NCBI RefSeq assembly: GCF_000276665.1
Contig: NW_004955475.1
Location: 4,833,480 to 4,897,479, forward strand
Source: Chinchilla lanigera
Lineage: Eukaryota; Chordata; Mammalia; Rodentia; Chinchillidae
Reading direction: 5' to 3'
Length of the DNA stretch: 64,000 bases
Each line of letters starts with the position of its first letter. Positions within the stretch are counted from its first letter, which is position 1. The notes below the pieces were generated by a model. It had not been told where the DNA came from. It did not search any database and was given only the letters and a program-made list of their open reading frames with translations. This document shows positions 11,981 through 22,734 of this stretch, piece by piece. The translations under genes and the position numbers were made by a program.

Positions 11981-13907
11981 GCTCTTTTTTTTTTACTATT
12001 ATTATTTTTTAAAGAGAATAAAATAAAACAAAATTTCAAAACAAAATGATAGAAGGGTAACAATAGTTAATAAATTGAATAAGCAGAGTCCAAGATATTG
12101 GCATTTAATTGTCAAAACAATATATACACAAGTCTTCTTTAATGGACTTAGAGAAAGTAGTATAACTATCTTAACTATCTTGTGATATATATTTTATTTT
12201 TGCTTATCCCTCCCTTCTTTTCTCCATTTCCCCATCCAAGTTTCTATTTCCTTTTGATTTTTTTCTCTGATTTTACAATATCTGTTGTACATTTTGAATA
12301 TTATTTACTCTTTCAGTTTCTCACACTAGGGAGACAATACAATGTCTACACATGTGTGTCTGGTTTATTTCACTTATGTGTATAGCCTCGAGTTGCATCC
12401 ATTTTCATATAAAAGTCTCCAATTTATCATTATCTATGGCTGAGTAGTACTTCATTGTACAAAAAGATAAGTTTTTTATGCATTTCTCAGTTGATGGGCA
12501 TTGGGTTGTTTCCAAGATCTGGCTGATACAAATTGTGGTGCTATAAAGATGGGTGCCCATATATCACTGAGGCATAATGTTTTTAATTCTTCTGGAAAAA
12601 TACCCAGCAAGGGAATACATGGATTGAATGGGACCTTGAATGAAACTCCATACTGATTTCCACTATGGTTGCACCAGTCTACAATCCAAGCAAGAGTAGA
12701 GTAGAGTTCCTTTTTCCTCAGAACCATTTCAGCATGTGTTATTGGTTGATATCTTCATAAAGCCATTATTTTCAGGGTGTGATGGCATCTCAGTATTATT
12801 TTAATTTGCATCTCTCAAATGACAAGTGATGTTGAACATTTTTTCATGTATTTATTTGCTGTTTCTATTTCTTCATCTGAGAATTGTGTATTCATTTCAG
12901 ATGACCATTTTTTGTTTTTATCTTTTACATTTCAATCCTTTTAGTATAATGTTGGCTCTTGGTTTGTCATAGATGGCTTTTATCAGATTGAGATAAAGAC
13001 CATCAATTCAAATTTTCTGTAGGGTTTTTTTTTTTTCATGAATGAGTGCTGCACTATGTCAAAAGCATTTTCTGCCTCTGTTGAGATGATCATAAGATTT
13101 TTGACCGTGGCTCTGCTTCTATGGTATATTACATTTATTGACTTATGCATGTTAAACCATCCCTGCATCCATGGGATGAATCCAGCTTGGTCATTGTATA
13201 TAACGTTCCTGATGGTTTGCTGAGTTTTGTTTTCCAGTATCTTATTGAGTATTTTTGCTTTCATGTTCATTAGGGAGTTTGGCCTGTAATTCTCTTTCTT
13301 AGTTGGGCCCTTCTGTTTTGGTATCAGGGTAATATTTGTTTCCCATAATGAATTTGGGAGTATTGCTACCCTTTCAATTTCATTAAAGAGTTTGAGAAGG
13401 AGTGTGTTAGTTCCTCTTTAAATTTCTTAAAGAATTCAGCAGTGAGTCAGTCAGGGCCTGGGCTTTTCTTTATTGGTAGGTTTTTAATTACATCTTTTAT
13501 TTCATTTATTGATATTGGTTTATTTAGGATTTATATATTCTTGTTTCAGCTTTGGTAATTGATATGTATCTAGGATTATGTCCATTTCTTCTGCATTTTA
13601 TACCTTATTAGATCACAAGTGTTCAAAGTTAGTATAGATGATCTTCTGGGTTTCTGCAGGGTCCATTGTGATTTCACCCTTTTCATTCCTCATTGCATGG
13701 ATTTTAGTCTTTTCTTTCCTTTTTGTATAATGTTGGCAAAGAGTTTGTCTATTTTATTTAATCTTTCAAAGAACAAAACTCCTTGACTCATTGATTCTTT
13801 GTATTGTTTTCTTAGTCTCCAATGCATTGATTTCTTCTCTAATATCTATGATTTTTCTCCCTCATGGGAGCTTATGCCTTAGCCTTCTCTTCTTTTTGTA
13901 GAAGTTT

Positions 13908-14195
13908 TATTTTTATTTTAAAGAGAATTTAAAAATCACAAAAACAAAAAGAAAAAGAAAACAACGAAACACAATAAAACTGATACAGAATTTTGAAACA
14001 AGATGATAGGGAATTAACAATGGTTTTTACATTACACATTGTTGTCTTCAAAGTAGCTTGTCAGATTATCTGGTATAAATATGCAAAAACATTAATCATT
14101 CCTTTCAATAAACCAGTAGAATTTTTTAGTACAATTATGCTAGCTTTCATATATATATATATATATAATCTCCTTTCTCTTCTTTCCTTCATACC
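13908..14195 (-). mobile_element. L1 3'UTR part of a chimeric retrocopy
   Basis: It begins 'atttttattttaaagagaa' and carries the L1 3'UTR landmarks seen at 24.2, 32.3 and 55.1 kb ('gatgatagggaattaacaat', 'ttcctttcaataaacc', 'ctcctttctcttctttcc'). It stops abruptly at about 14192, where zinc-finger sequence begins. An (AT)n run lies at 14150-14167. On the minus strand it forms the 3' end of the insertion. Confidence 0.7.
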
Positions 14196-15118
14196 TGGAG
14201 GTCACTGAATGCTTTCCCACATTACATACATATGGTTTCTCATCAGTATGGGTTCATTTATGTATATGAAATGCAGACCTATCCACAAATCCTTTTCCAC
14301 ATTGCTTACAATCATAGAGTTTCTGTTCCATGTGAAATCTTTCATGAATTTTACAACTTTGATTATTGAAATTTTTTTCATATTGCTTACATACATATGA
14401 TTTTTGCTCAGTGTGAATTATTTCTTGGAAATGAGAACACTGGGGGTGCGGGAGGCTTTCACACACTTTTCTGACCAACAGAGGTCTTCATTGCAGAGTG
14501 AGTTGTTTCACTAAGTTCAGAGTAGGTTTTCCCACATTGCTCATATTGATAGGTTTTCTCCCCATTCTTTGTCTTTGTATGCTTCTGAAAGGACTAGAAA
14601 TTACATACAGGTTTTCTTGTGCATTACATTTACTCAGCTTATCATCAAATCCCACATATTCATGTGACTTCTCTGCAGAATGAGGTAAGATGGGCACATT
14701 TAATGATCAATTTCCAATCTGAGGCTTTCCACTGACTGGCTGTAAAGCAGTATGTTGAGTATTAACATTAGTATTTGAAGTCTGAGGGCATATGTTTTCA
14801 TGTTGATTACAAGCTTTATATTGATAGCACTTTGCTATATCTTCATTTCTTAAATTTCTTCAGCAATTTTTGCATTCTTTCATTTGCTGCTTGTCACAAA
14901 TCATTCTATAGCATTTATATTTCTAAATGCTTCCCACATCACATCCCTGTAGAACTTCTTTAGGGATGGATTCAATGTGGCCCAATCCTCCTTGGTGAAT
15001 TTCACTCTTGCATCCTCCATGTTCACTGCCTCCATTGCATGGCTTGTGGGTCTCAAGGATTCTTTGAATGTAGCTCACAGCCAGTAGAAATTACAGAAAA
15101 AGGCAGTCTAGTCAACTA
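14196..15118 (-). pseudogene. KRAB C2H2 zinc-finger processed pseudogene, 3'-truncated
   Basis: KRAB zinc-finger proteins are nuclear repressors that bind DNA by C2H2 fingers and recruit TRIM28 through KRAB. On the minus strand a KRAB-A box starts at the ATG at 15035: M-E-A-V-N-M-E-D-A-R-V-K-F-T, then E-D-W-A and 'YRDVMWEAFRN', ending near 14906. Spacer sequence follows, then degenerate fingers at about 14690-14205, the best being 'YDCKQCGKGFVDRSAFHIHK' with an H-T-x-E-K-P-Y-type linker; another has Y-V-C-K-Q-Y with the second Cys lost. KRAB and finger exons are contiguous within about 0.9 kb with no intron, so it is a retrocopy. Several stops and frame changes are present. The copy ends inside a finger at the junction with the L1 3'UTR. 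The parent gene is not identifiable by eye. Confidence 0.85.
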
Positions 15119-15363
15119 TTTTCTTGAAGTTTGAGGTTTGCCATTAAGTCATTTATTTGTGCTTGCTCTGTTTTCCTGATGTGGGTATTCACTTATAAAA
15201 ACTTCCCACTTAAGACTGCTTTATTTTGTCCCATAAGATATGGTATGTTGTGTTGTTATCATTTAATTGTAGAAAATGTTTAATTTAATTTTTAATTTCA
15301 CCTGTGACTCATTGGTTGTTCAGTAGTGTGCTATTTAATATCTGTGAGTTTATATGGTTCTTT

Positions 15364-15460
15364 TGTTTTTTTTGTTTTTTTTTTCTGGTACTGGGAATTG
15401 AACTCATGACCTCACACCTGCCAGGCAGGTGCTGTGCTGCTGAGCTAAATCCCCAGCCCC
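15364..15460 (-). mobile_element. ID SINE 1 (antisense)
   Basis: A T-rich tail is followed by 'ctggtactgggaattgaact', 'cctgccaggcaggtgctgtg' and 'gagctaaatccccagcccc', the complement of a tRNA-Ala-derived ID element. Flanks 'agtttatatggttctt' and 'agtttatgcagttctt' are a slightly decayed target duplication. It lies inside L1 ORF2. Confidence 0.9.
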
Positions 15461-15489
15461 AAGTTTATGCAGTTCTTGTGGTTTCTTTT

Positions 15490-15595
15490 TTTGTTTTTGT
15501 TTTTATTTTTGTTTTTCTTCTGGTACCAGGAATCGAACTCATGACGTTGCACTTGCCAGGCAGGCGCTGTGCCTCTGAGCTAAATCCCCAGCCCC
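15490..15595 (-). mobile_element. ID SINE 2 (antisense)
   Basis: It has the same consensus as ID SINE 1, with a T/GT-rich tail and the 'gagctaaatccccagcccc' head. It is flanked by a perfect 16-bp target duplication TCTTGTGGTTTCTTTT at 15474-15489 and 15596-15611, so it is probably younger than its neighbour. Confidence 0.93.
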
Positions 15596-16149
15596 TCTTG
15601 TGGTTTCTTTTGCCATTGATTCTATTTGCAAAGTGAATTTCAAGCCAAGGCTGACTAAGAGAGATAAAAATGTCACTATATCCTTGAAAGGCAATGATCC
15701 AAGAGAAAGAAATAATAAACATGAATATATATGTAACAAATACAAGTGCACTCAACTAAATGAAGCAAATATTAATGACATTAAAAATCAAATAAGCACT
15801 AATATAATTGTATTGGGAGTTCACAATACCCCACTATCACAAAGGACAGATCAACTAGACAAAAAATTGACAATGAAATAGAACTCAACCAAACTTTTGA
15901 ATACATGCACTTAGTAGGTGTCTACGGAGTGTTCTACCCCTCAAAATTAGAATACATATTCTTCTAAGCTGCACATGGGATGTTCTCCAAAATAAACCAT
16001 ATACTAGCTCATAAAACATGCATACATAAATGCAAAGGAATTGAAATTATCCCATGCATATTATCAGACTATAGTGCAATGAAAGTGGAAATCAATGGCA
16101 AAAGAAACCACAAGAACTTTATAAATGTATGCTTTATATTTATATCCCT

Positions 16150-16390
16150 TTTACTTCTCCCTCTTGCCTTATTGCCCAGGCTAAAATTTTAGCTCATATA
16201 TTAAACTGAAGTGGGAAGAGTTAACACCTCTTTCTCATTCTTGATTGTAGAGGAAATGTGGTTTTTTTTTTTTCTATTCATTGGGACATTTACTTTGAGT
16301 TTGTCATATAGCTATTTAGTAAATATCTTTCTATACCTATTATGCCAATATTATTTATCCTGAAAGATACAACAGGGAGTGAGGATATAC
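16150..16390 (-). mobile_element. Old LINE-1 ORF2 fragment (antisense)
   Basis: It contains 'gattgtagaggaaatgtgg' followed by 'tttgagtttgtcatatagc', an antisense reverse transcriptase-region match, heavily diverged. It is the host into which the twin-primed L1 inserted, or a neighbour of that host. Confidence 0.5.
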
Positions 16391-18369
16391 ATGAGAAAAT
16401 GTGAGAAGTAAGACAAGGAAGAGAAGCCACTATAAATGGAAATTGAGGGAACACATAGGGAGATTGTTTTCAGTTAATGGGCAGAAACACAGAGAAGATT
16501 ATGGAGCTACCCATGGTGTGAGAAACCATGAAAAAACAGGATAAGTCTATCTAAGCAAAACAAAAACTAACACCCAAACACAGTTACATAATTGCATATG
16601 CAAGTCCCCCACAACAGAAACCACATCCATTATTTCTCTTTGTGGAGGTATTTATGCTGAAGACAATTTTTTATCACATACCTACTTCTATTGTTTGACA
16701 TTGCCTTTTTAAATAGGGAATGTGAAAATCATTTTTCAGTGCCAAATTTTCCTTCTGAACTTCTGCTCAAGATGGAGAAATTTCTTCAGGCAGTCTACAG
16801 ATAGAGCTCTACCCCTTCATGTTTATAGATAAGTACTCAGGCAGGTGTACTAGTGGTGGTACAGGACTACACTTCAACACTCAATCTTCTTCGTACCTAG
16901 GAAGGAAGGTGCCAGAAAACCTAGGGTGTAGGCCAAATTTCTCACTTAGGTAAGTAGAGTCTGTGCTCAGATGAGAAGCTTACAGTGGTGGCTCTCAAAC
17001 TCAGTTCACTTCAGCAGAAATTCAAGTGGCTGAACATTTTTTCTTCCAATTTTGAAAACATTGTTTTTTTTCTTTGTTTCTTGAACTTTTCCTTTTTGGT
17101 ATTTAGTTCTTTTCTGCCATCTTGCTTTATTTGCCCCCTACCAGTTACTTGGGCTTTTCACAATGCATATATCCTACTGAAAGTTTCCCTGCCTAGTTTC
17201 CAGGCTTCCATGTGGCAGGACTAAGGTGTTGCCCTCACCAATGATTTTAGTTTTTTCTATGTCACAGTCAACATCCACCTTAGTCCTCACAATTCTCAGG
17301 GATGCCACTGCCTCCCTGGAGAGGTAGCTGCTGTCTGGAGACATAAAAACTATGTAGATTTTGGTTCTCCCACATATTGAGACAAAATTACCTTACAATG
17401 GCTTTCTATACTAGTTCTAAGTCTATTTCCTGATGATTCTAAGGAGGTGGCAGAGGGACTTCTAAGATAGTTTTCTGTCCTGACTCACTGAGTCTGAAGG
17501 GAAATATTGGAATTTTTAACTCTCATATCTCATCACTTGACTTAATTCAGACCTTTTTCCTCAGGCTGCATCTCTTTCCAATAGTCACATTAGCACTCAC
17601 ATATTACAGCTCTTTTTTTCTATTACTGTTGCACAAGAAGGGAATTTTTTTTTCTAACACTGGGAAGTCATTCATGCAGCACCAGCATGCATTATTTATA
17701 TAGCTTTATTTCTCTAAATACCAACATTTCTGCATAAAGAGTAAAACTATTGCATGTAGAGGTACATAATAACCCAAATTAATGTAAATATTATAAGCCA
17801 TAATAGGACCTATGACAAATAATATCAACATTGATGAAAAATGGGATAGGGAACTGGAGGAGGATTGAGAGGAGAGGGATGGAAGGGAAAGGGGAAGGGA
17901 AATAAAGAAGAAACATGCTATAATAAAAAAGAAACATGCTATAATGTTGTAATACATGAAACCATTCCCCAAGACAACTGCAAACTATTTGAACTGCAAA
18001 GAAATAAATTAGAAAAATTTAAAAATTTAAACAGAAAGGAAAAACTACAATTATTTCTGGTTTTGCCCGCTTACTAGATCATCTAATTCACAGTCCAGCT
18101 ATTTTGTATGGTTTGTTGTCTCCTCAAAGATTCCTGTTCCTTCTGATTTAGACAACTGAAGTGGCTTGAGGCTCATCTGCCTCTAGCCTGGCATCTTTAC
18201 ATAACAGCAAATTTTTGCTATTATCATTTGGTTGCTTCAACAAATTAATTATGTGAACAGAGTCTTCATGTGACTCCAGATTCTCTGATACATTAGCATA
18301 GTGGTCAGTTAACAGTTGGAAAGACACTTTCTTGAACACCTGGATGAACAAGCCTGCTGTTTTTTGCCA
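16391..18369. other. Anonymous stretch with one unexplained minus-strand frame
   Basis: I recognise no gene or repeat in most of this 2 kb. A G/A-rich tract lies at 17860-17910, followed by a short direct repeat of 'gaaacatgctataat' at 17931-17948. On the minus strand at 18351-18148 a 67-codon frame ending in E-A-D-E-P-Q-A-T-S-V-V has more varied, charged composition than its surroundings and could be the 3' end of a processed pseudogene. I could not assign it. Confidence 0.4.
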
Positions 18370-18714
18370 ACTGATTTTTGTCGATATTTACACACCATCC
18401 CTTCTTAGCCAGACTTTTCAGATCTCTTTTATTTTTTAGAGCAGGAAGAATTTATGGAGAGAAAGAAAGCTTCTCTCTGAGAGGGAGAGAGGAGGCCCAG
18501 AAAGTGATTTGCCTACAAACCCCACTTCTCAAGCATGTTTTATTGAGCAAAACTATGAGGTGAGGTGGGCCTAAGGTGGGACAGAAATATAATAAATAAA
18601 TAAGATTACAAGTGTAGTCATTTAGGTAATATTGATCCAATGGAAAATCATAAGATGGGTACAAGGTGGGAAAAACTATGCTCAATCAATAAGAAGACAA
18701 CAGATGGATATCAC
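18370..18714 (-). mobile_element. 3' LTR remnant of the class I provirus
   Basis: On the minus strand a poly(A) signal CTCAATAAAA lies at about 18546-18537. It is followed by a block ('cctctctccctctcagagag', 'agctttctttctctc') at 18520-18441 that is clearly related to 28445-28371 at the other end of the provirus, as expected for paired LTRs. The two copies differ a good deal, which implies an old insertion or partial gene conversion. The U3 limit is obscured by the LTR inserted at 18715. Confidence 0.6.
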
Positions 18715-19238
18715 TATGAAGCAGCTCTGAGCAGGACTTTAATTAATCAATTGGTTTCCATGTTTACTTGTGAGTCACTGGTCCCTACTGAGGTCTGTAA
18801 TTGTGGGTGAAGCCATGAGGCCTCAAAGGACAAGACAAGGCCACAACCGAGGACTTTTGGCCCCAACCCCAATTAACTAAAAGGAGACTGTAGCTGCAGG
18901 CATGTCTGCTGCAGTGAAGATCTTCCTGGAGATACCACAGTTCTCCTAAATTAACATAAACTATTACTTGAGAAGTCCTTAGAGGGATTCCCAAATCCTG
19001 CCCAGATTCCTGCATTTTTTTCAGTATCTCCTTTGTTTGGAAGCCAAATAAATATGGGCCACCCAGGGAAGTCTTGGTCTTAACCCAGAGAATCTTGAAT
19101 TCTGTGAAAGGATTGAAGCATCCTAGAACCCTAAAATCATTTCAACTGTCTCATTTATTTAAGCCTTTGCCATCCACTCATTTGGGAGATTGTGGGCCTG
19201 ATCAGCCTGCAATTATTAAGGGTTATTAACCTGATATA
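18715..19238 (+). mobile_element. LTR, copy 1 of a pair, inside the class I provirus
   Basis: This is about 524 bp, homologous along its length to 62457-62972 in the same orientation. Shared blocks include 'gtttacttgtgagtc', 'ggcctcaaaggacaagacaa', 'acttgagaagtcctta' and the poly(A)-signal segment 'gccaaataaatatggg' at about 19043. The signal is on the plus strand, so the LTR is probably plus-oriented. I see no matching internal retroviral sequence, so it is likely solitary. I find no clear target duplication here. Confidence 0.65.
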
Positions 19239-19903
19239 CAGCAAGTATAGACACTACGGTAATATTGATTAAAATGGGGATCAAATGGGGAAACAAATCA
19301 TGTACCAAGTCCAAGAGGCAAAGAAAGACTTTCCTGGAAGGGGTAGGTTAGGGAGGTTTAGTCCTCCATTCCAAGGTGATTGTTAGGGAAGTATATGGGT
19401 GAGTCGTTCTGCATTTTTTTGTAGCCTGACCTTCAGTGAATATGCCTCCAGCCATAGTTGCCTTCTGCATTGATCTCTCAAGGGCTCAGATCTGTCCAAC
19501 TGCCTACAATATTTCTACCTAATTTAGCTGTCTATAATATTTCCTTTTTGAAGAAGTACCCCTAACTGTCATGAGGGGGCAAGGATCAAAGACCTAGCTG
19601 ACTACTTCCAGCTGAAGTGGTTCATAGTTGTGATTGGTAGTCAGAGCTATGCCACAGAGTGTCTACCTAAAAGCTCTTAATAGACCCCAGATGTTCTTTT
19701 CTTGGGTAGCTATACAGCTGTAAGTCTGGAGAAGACAAGGCCCCCAAATTAGGTAAGCATGCATGGGCCAAATAATAAAATCATTGAATAATTATGAATA
19801 TGGTAAACAAGTTTTTCCAGCAAGAGGAGCCAGTAATAGCTTTCCATAAAGAGGATAAAGAGAAGGTCCAGGAAATTTCAGAATCTGCCATGTCATTTAC
19901 CTG
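19239..19903 (-). pseudogene. Class I provirus: env 3' end and untranslated region
   Basis: It lies just 3' (on the minus strand) of the transmembrane Env frame. It contains hydrophobic-coding stretches near 19.75 kb consistent with an Env membrane anchor and a short tail. The segment at about 19440-19700 is related (roughly two-thirds identical by eye) to 42890-43140, which places that second stretch as the tail of a related element. All frames have stops. Confidence 0.5.
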
Positions 19904-20353
19904 TCATTTAATATCTTGAACAGCTACTGAGGTATTAGTAGAAGGATCAGGAATGTACATACAATATTCATGATTTATAATTGTACAATTACCCCTTGTG
20001 TTGCTGTTAGAATGTCTAATGTATACAAATTTGGAGGACTTGCCTCTTAACTTTACTTCTTCATTCAGGAGAGAGACACCGGCTATGGTGTCATTTAAGG
20101 CCCACTGAGCGTAATTAATTAAGGCCCTGATGTGTTGCATGACATGCTTTAACCCTAGGGATGGGATAAAGATAGAATCCAAATGATCATACCAGTGAAA
20201 TTCACTTCTAGACCATCGATGCCGTAGGTGGGGAAAGTTTGTAGGCTTGTCAATACTTTTGTCATTTCTTCCTTGTGACCATGCAAATCCCACTGTATAT
20301 CTTCCCATCCATCTGATAGGTACCCAGAGCCACAGATTGTTCCACAGTACCAA
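19904..20353 (-). pseudogene. env: Class I provirus env: SU end and TM ectodomain, broken
   Basis: Env is the envelope glycoprotein, processed into surface (SU) and transmembrane (TM) subunits. This 149-codon frame opens in SU-like sequence (N-L-W-L-W-V-P, then W-x-G-R-x-T-V-G-F). It passes an R-H-R-W-S-R stretch around residue 45-50 that may be a decayed cleavage region, then a predicted helical segment with A-L-N-D-T and S-L-L-N-E-E-V. It ends in a loop G-N-C-T-I-I-N-H-E-Y-C, which is the C-x6-C-C loop with the first Cys of the pair changed to Tyr. The fusion peptide and the helix before the loop are degraded, and the membrane anchor is out of frame. No function is expected. Confidence 0.7.
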
Positions 20354-21150
20354 TGAATGCCATTGGGGGCTTTCTATCTAATTCCATAGTGATTAAACCA
20401 GTTTGTTGGAAATAGTCTTCAACCTGTAAAGTTATTGTGTGTATACATTGTTTAAGGGGTGTCTATCCCAAGTATTTAGTAGAGTTATACCAAGGAGAAG
20501 AGGAGTGATTTATCTGTTCCCATCATAAGGGGATCTTTCTTCTAAGATGTCCTATAGTGGGGGTTAACCACAGATAAATAGCGATCCTGATATCTATGGT
20601 GATTGGCCATTAGGATAGGACCTTTATTTTTACCTAATAGGCATCAAACTAGAAACTTTAGAGGGGTTTCAGCAGTATTGTTAGAAAAAAATTCTATTAT
20701 GTCCAGGGTCATTAAGAGCAGAGTTTATAGGCCACTCAGCAGCCTGGTAAGGGTGAGCTAAACTAAACTGCTGAACTCTTTCATAACTCATCAATATAGT
20801 TTGTAGTTTATTTTAATCATGTCCTTGGAGTGGGGATACCCCCCAAGGAAGTCCTGATGTTCTTGACAAGGGGAGCAGGCCACATATCCAGCAAGATCTT
20901 TGTTGTAATAATCCTACAAATTCTTGTGTCCACCTTAGGAATTGCATCCCCCCTTAAGGGGTAAAGTGATTAGTAAAAGGGCTAAAAGTAACAGCTTATA
21001 TTACTTATCTGAAGGCTTGGTTTTTTTCTTAAATAAGAATCTTCTTGTATGGATTCACAGGAGTATTCCAATTATACTTGCTCACACTCAGTGACATTCT
21101 CTAGTTCCCAGGACTTGAATCAGATTTGGTGTATTGGGGAGTCCAGGCCT
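20354..21150 (-). pseudogene. Class I provirus: env SU remnant, heavily broken
   Basis: It is assigned by position between the TM frame and integrase. Short translated stretches are retrovirus-like, but I can cite no diagnostic motif. No frame exceeds about 60 codons on the minus strand. The plus-strand frame at 21049-21288 is an antisense shadow of integrase and SU sequence. Confidence 0.45.
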
Positions 21151-21159
21151 GCTGCCCTG

Positions 21160-21820
21160 ATAGCTAATCAGCTGTTGATAAGATTTGACAAGATCACACT
21201 GCATGGTCCTTCCCAAGATGGTCCTAGGGAAGGAGATGATGAGGGAAGAGACTTTACCAGTATTCAGTCTCTGGGGTGGAATATGTGATTTTCCTTTTCT
21301 ATAGGCTTAGCTTCCATTAGCTGTTGAAGAGTCAGTTGGAATTTAGCCACTTACATCCTTCTGTAAGGCATCTGTTTCTCTATTGAAGAGAAAATTGTTA
21401 GTGAGAAAAGGGTGTCCAGAAAGCATTTCAAATTGATTGAAGTCTAGAATTTAAAGTGTATTTTTTACTTTGATGAGAGCTAAAGGTAGCAAGTGAGGTC
21501 ACTGTAAGTGGTTTTCCTGAGCCATTTTGTGAAGGTTTCTCTTTAGGATCTCATTTATTATTTCTACCTTTCCTGTTAATTGTGACCTCCATGCACAATG
21601 GAGTTGATAGAGAATGCCCAGTGCCTGAGAGACACCCTGTGTAATTGTTGCTTTAAAAGAAGGCATATTATCTTTCTGGAAGCACTTAAGAAGTGCTTAG
21701 GAAGTCCAAATATAGGGGTGATTTCTGATTCTAAGCTTTTATCACCTCTTATGCCTTTTGTGTTGTACAAGGAAAGGCTTTAACTCAGTTTTTGAAGATA
21801 TCTACCCAGAATAATAGGTA
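21160..21820 (-). pseudogene. pol: Class I provirus integrase, 3' half of pol, broken
   Basis: Integrase joins viral DNA ends to host DNA using a D-D-E triad. On the minus strand a frame shows an Asp-Asn pair (near 21678), a C-A-W-R-S-Q segment, then G-K-V-E at 21572-21561. The Asp and Glu are separated by exactly 35 residues, the normal retroviral spacing. The sequence continues to a C-terminal GPY/F-like segment near 21.2-21.3 kb (V-S-S-L, then L-G-R-T). The upstream catalytic Asp and the zinc domain are missing or beyond recognition. A parallel frame at 21770-21576 begins G-L-P-K and is offset, showing a frameshift across the core. Confidence 0.72.
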
Positions 21821-22353
21821 TTGAAATGTTCTACTCTTTGGCATATGAGTGAAATCAAGCTGCGATTAACTCAAAATTGTTTTTAAAGGACTGAGATAGC
21901 AATTGTAACCCACTGGCTCTTAGACCCCTCTACTGATGCAGTGTGATATTTTGTTTTAAGTCCCTACGGTTTTAGCTATCATTATCTCTAAATTTTTGAT
22001 GACTTGTGAAAAACACTTTATAACAATTAACACATTTTTGACCAATGAAAAATTCAAATTATTGTATACAGTAAAAAATATATACTGTATTTGTAAAAAC
22101 AGTCAAATTGGTCATATATTATAGCATTTAGATAGGATAAAATATCTCTCCTCAGGATGGGAGCTGGGTTTTAGATATATCCAAAGGGAATGGGTGAAGA
22201 GAATGTCATCCCAATTATAGTTTAAGTGAGTTATCTTTTATACGGTGACTCATATTTATTGAGGTGTAATGACCAGAAGGAAGGCCAGGATTGAAAACAA
22301 GGATAAAGAGACATGCGCCATTGTCCAGCGATAGGCTAGTTTCTTCTCCCCCT
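21821..22353 (-). other. Provirus interval where most of pol is deleted
   Basis: About 0.53 kb lies between integrase and nucleocapsid, where an intact class I provirus would have protease, reverse transcriptase and RNase H (over 2 kb). I see no motif of those enzymes. AT-rich sequence at 22.0-22.15 kb may be an unrelated small insertion. Confidence 0.5.
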
Positions 22354-22734
22354 TTAGTCATAATTACTCAGGGCTCCTCCATGGAGATGACAGGTGGAGA
22401 TGACAGTTTGTCCACAGGGAGAGGGCAGAGTGCACTGTGGCCCTTTAGTCTTGCTTGACCAGCTGGGAAGCTGAGTCTGAGGTATGGGGCCTCTGCTTGA
22501 GAGTGCAGTCTTGCTTCTAGTGCCCACATTTACAGTCAGGACATGGCATGAGGAGGGTCTTTTAAGGCAGTCTCCCTTAGGGTGGCCTATCTTTTGGTAG
22601 CAGCAGCAAATGAGGTTGGAAGGCATTAAACTCTTCTTGGAGCCCCAAGAATCAGACTTAGGGTCTTTTTTTAAGGCTGCAGCAAAAGCAGCCTCTTTTT
22701 GGTCTCTTTGCTTTCTCTTCTTGGTTTCCACCCA
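22354..22734 (-). pseudogene. gag: Class I provirus gag: nucleocapsid zinc-knuckle region
   Basis: Nucleocapsid binds genomic RNA through CCHC zinc knuckles. The 125-codon frame starts in a Lys/Arg/Glu-rich stretch (K-K-R-K-Q-R-D-Q-K-E), as expected at the capsid-nucleocapsid border. It then has a knuckle C-C-C-Y-Q-K-I-G-H-P-K-G-D-C, in which the second zinc Cys has become Tyr. In another frame about 20 codons on, a second knuckle C-P-D-C-K-C-G-H followed by a stop and K-Q-D-C can be seen, with one residue too few between Cys and His. Both knuckles are therefore damaged. A two-knuckle layout is unusual for murine gammaretroviruses, which have one, so this is a different class I lineage. Confidence 0.72.

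Larger units (their letters stand above)
11985..16114 (-). mobile_element. LINE-1 with 5' inversion (twin-primed), multiply interrupted
   Basis: The antisense part runs from a 3'UTR at 11985 through ORF2 to about 15620, and the inverted part (endonuclease sequence in plus orientation) fills 15621-16114. The inversion breakpoint is visible: 15597-15620 and 16091-16114 are perfect 24-bp inverted repeats of the same ORF2 position at the end of the endonuclease domain. A jump near 12.93 kb shows an internal deletion that removed the reverse transcriptase catalytic box. Later insertions are the KRAB-zinc-finger/L1 chimera (13908-15118) and two antisense ID SINEs (15364-15460 and 15490-15595). Confidence 0.8.

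Noticed and set aside
14205..15035. Functional KRAB zinc-finger gene
   Set aside because: Stops and frame changes between KRAB and fingers, lost zinc ligands, no introns, and truncation inside a finger.
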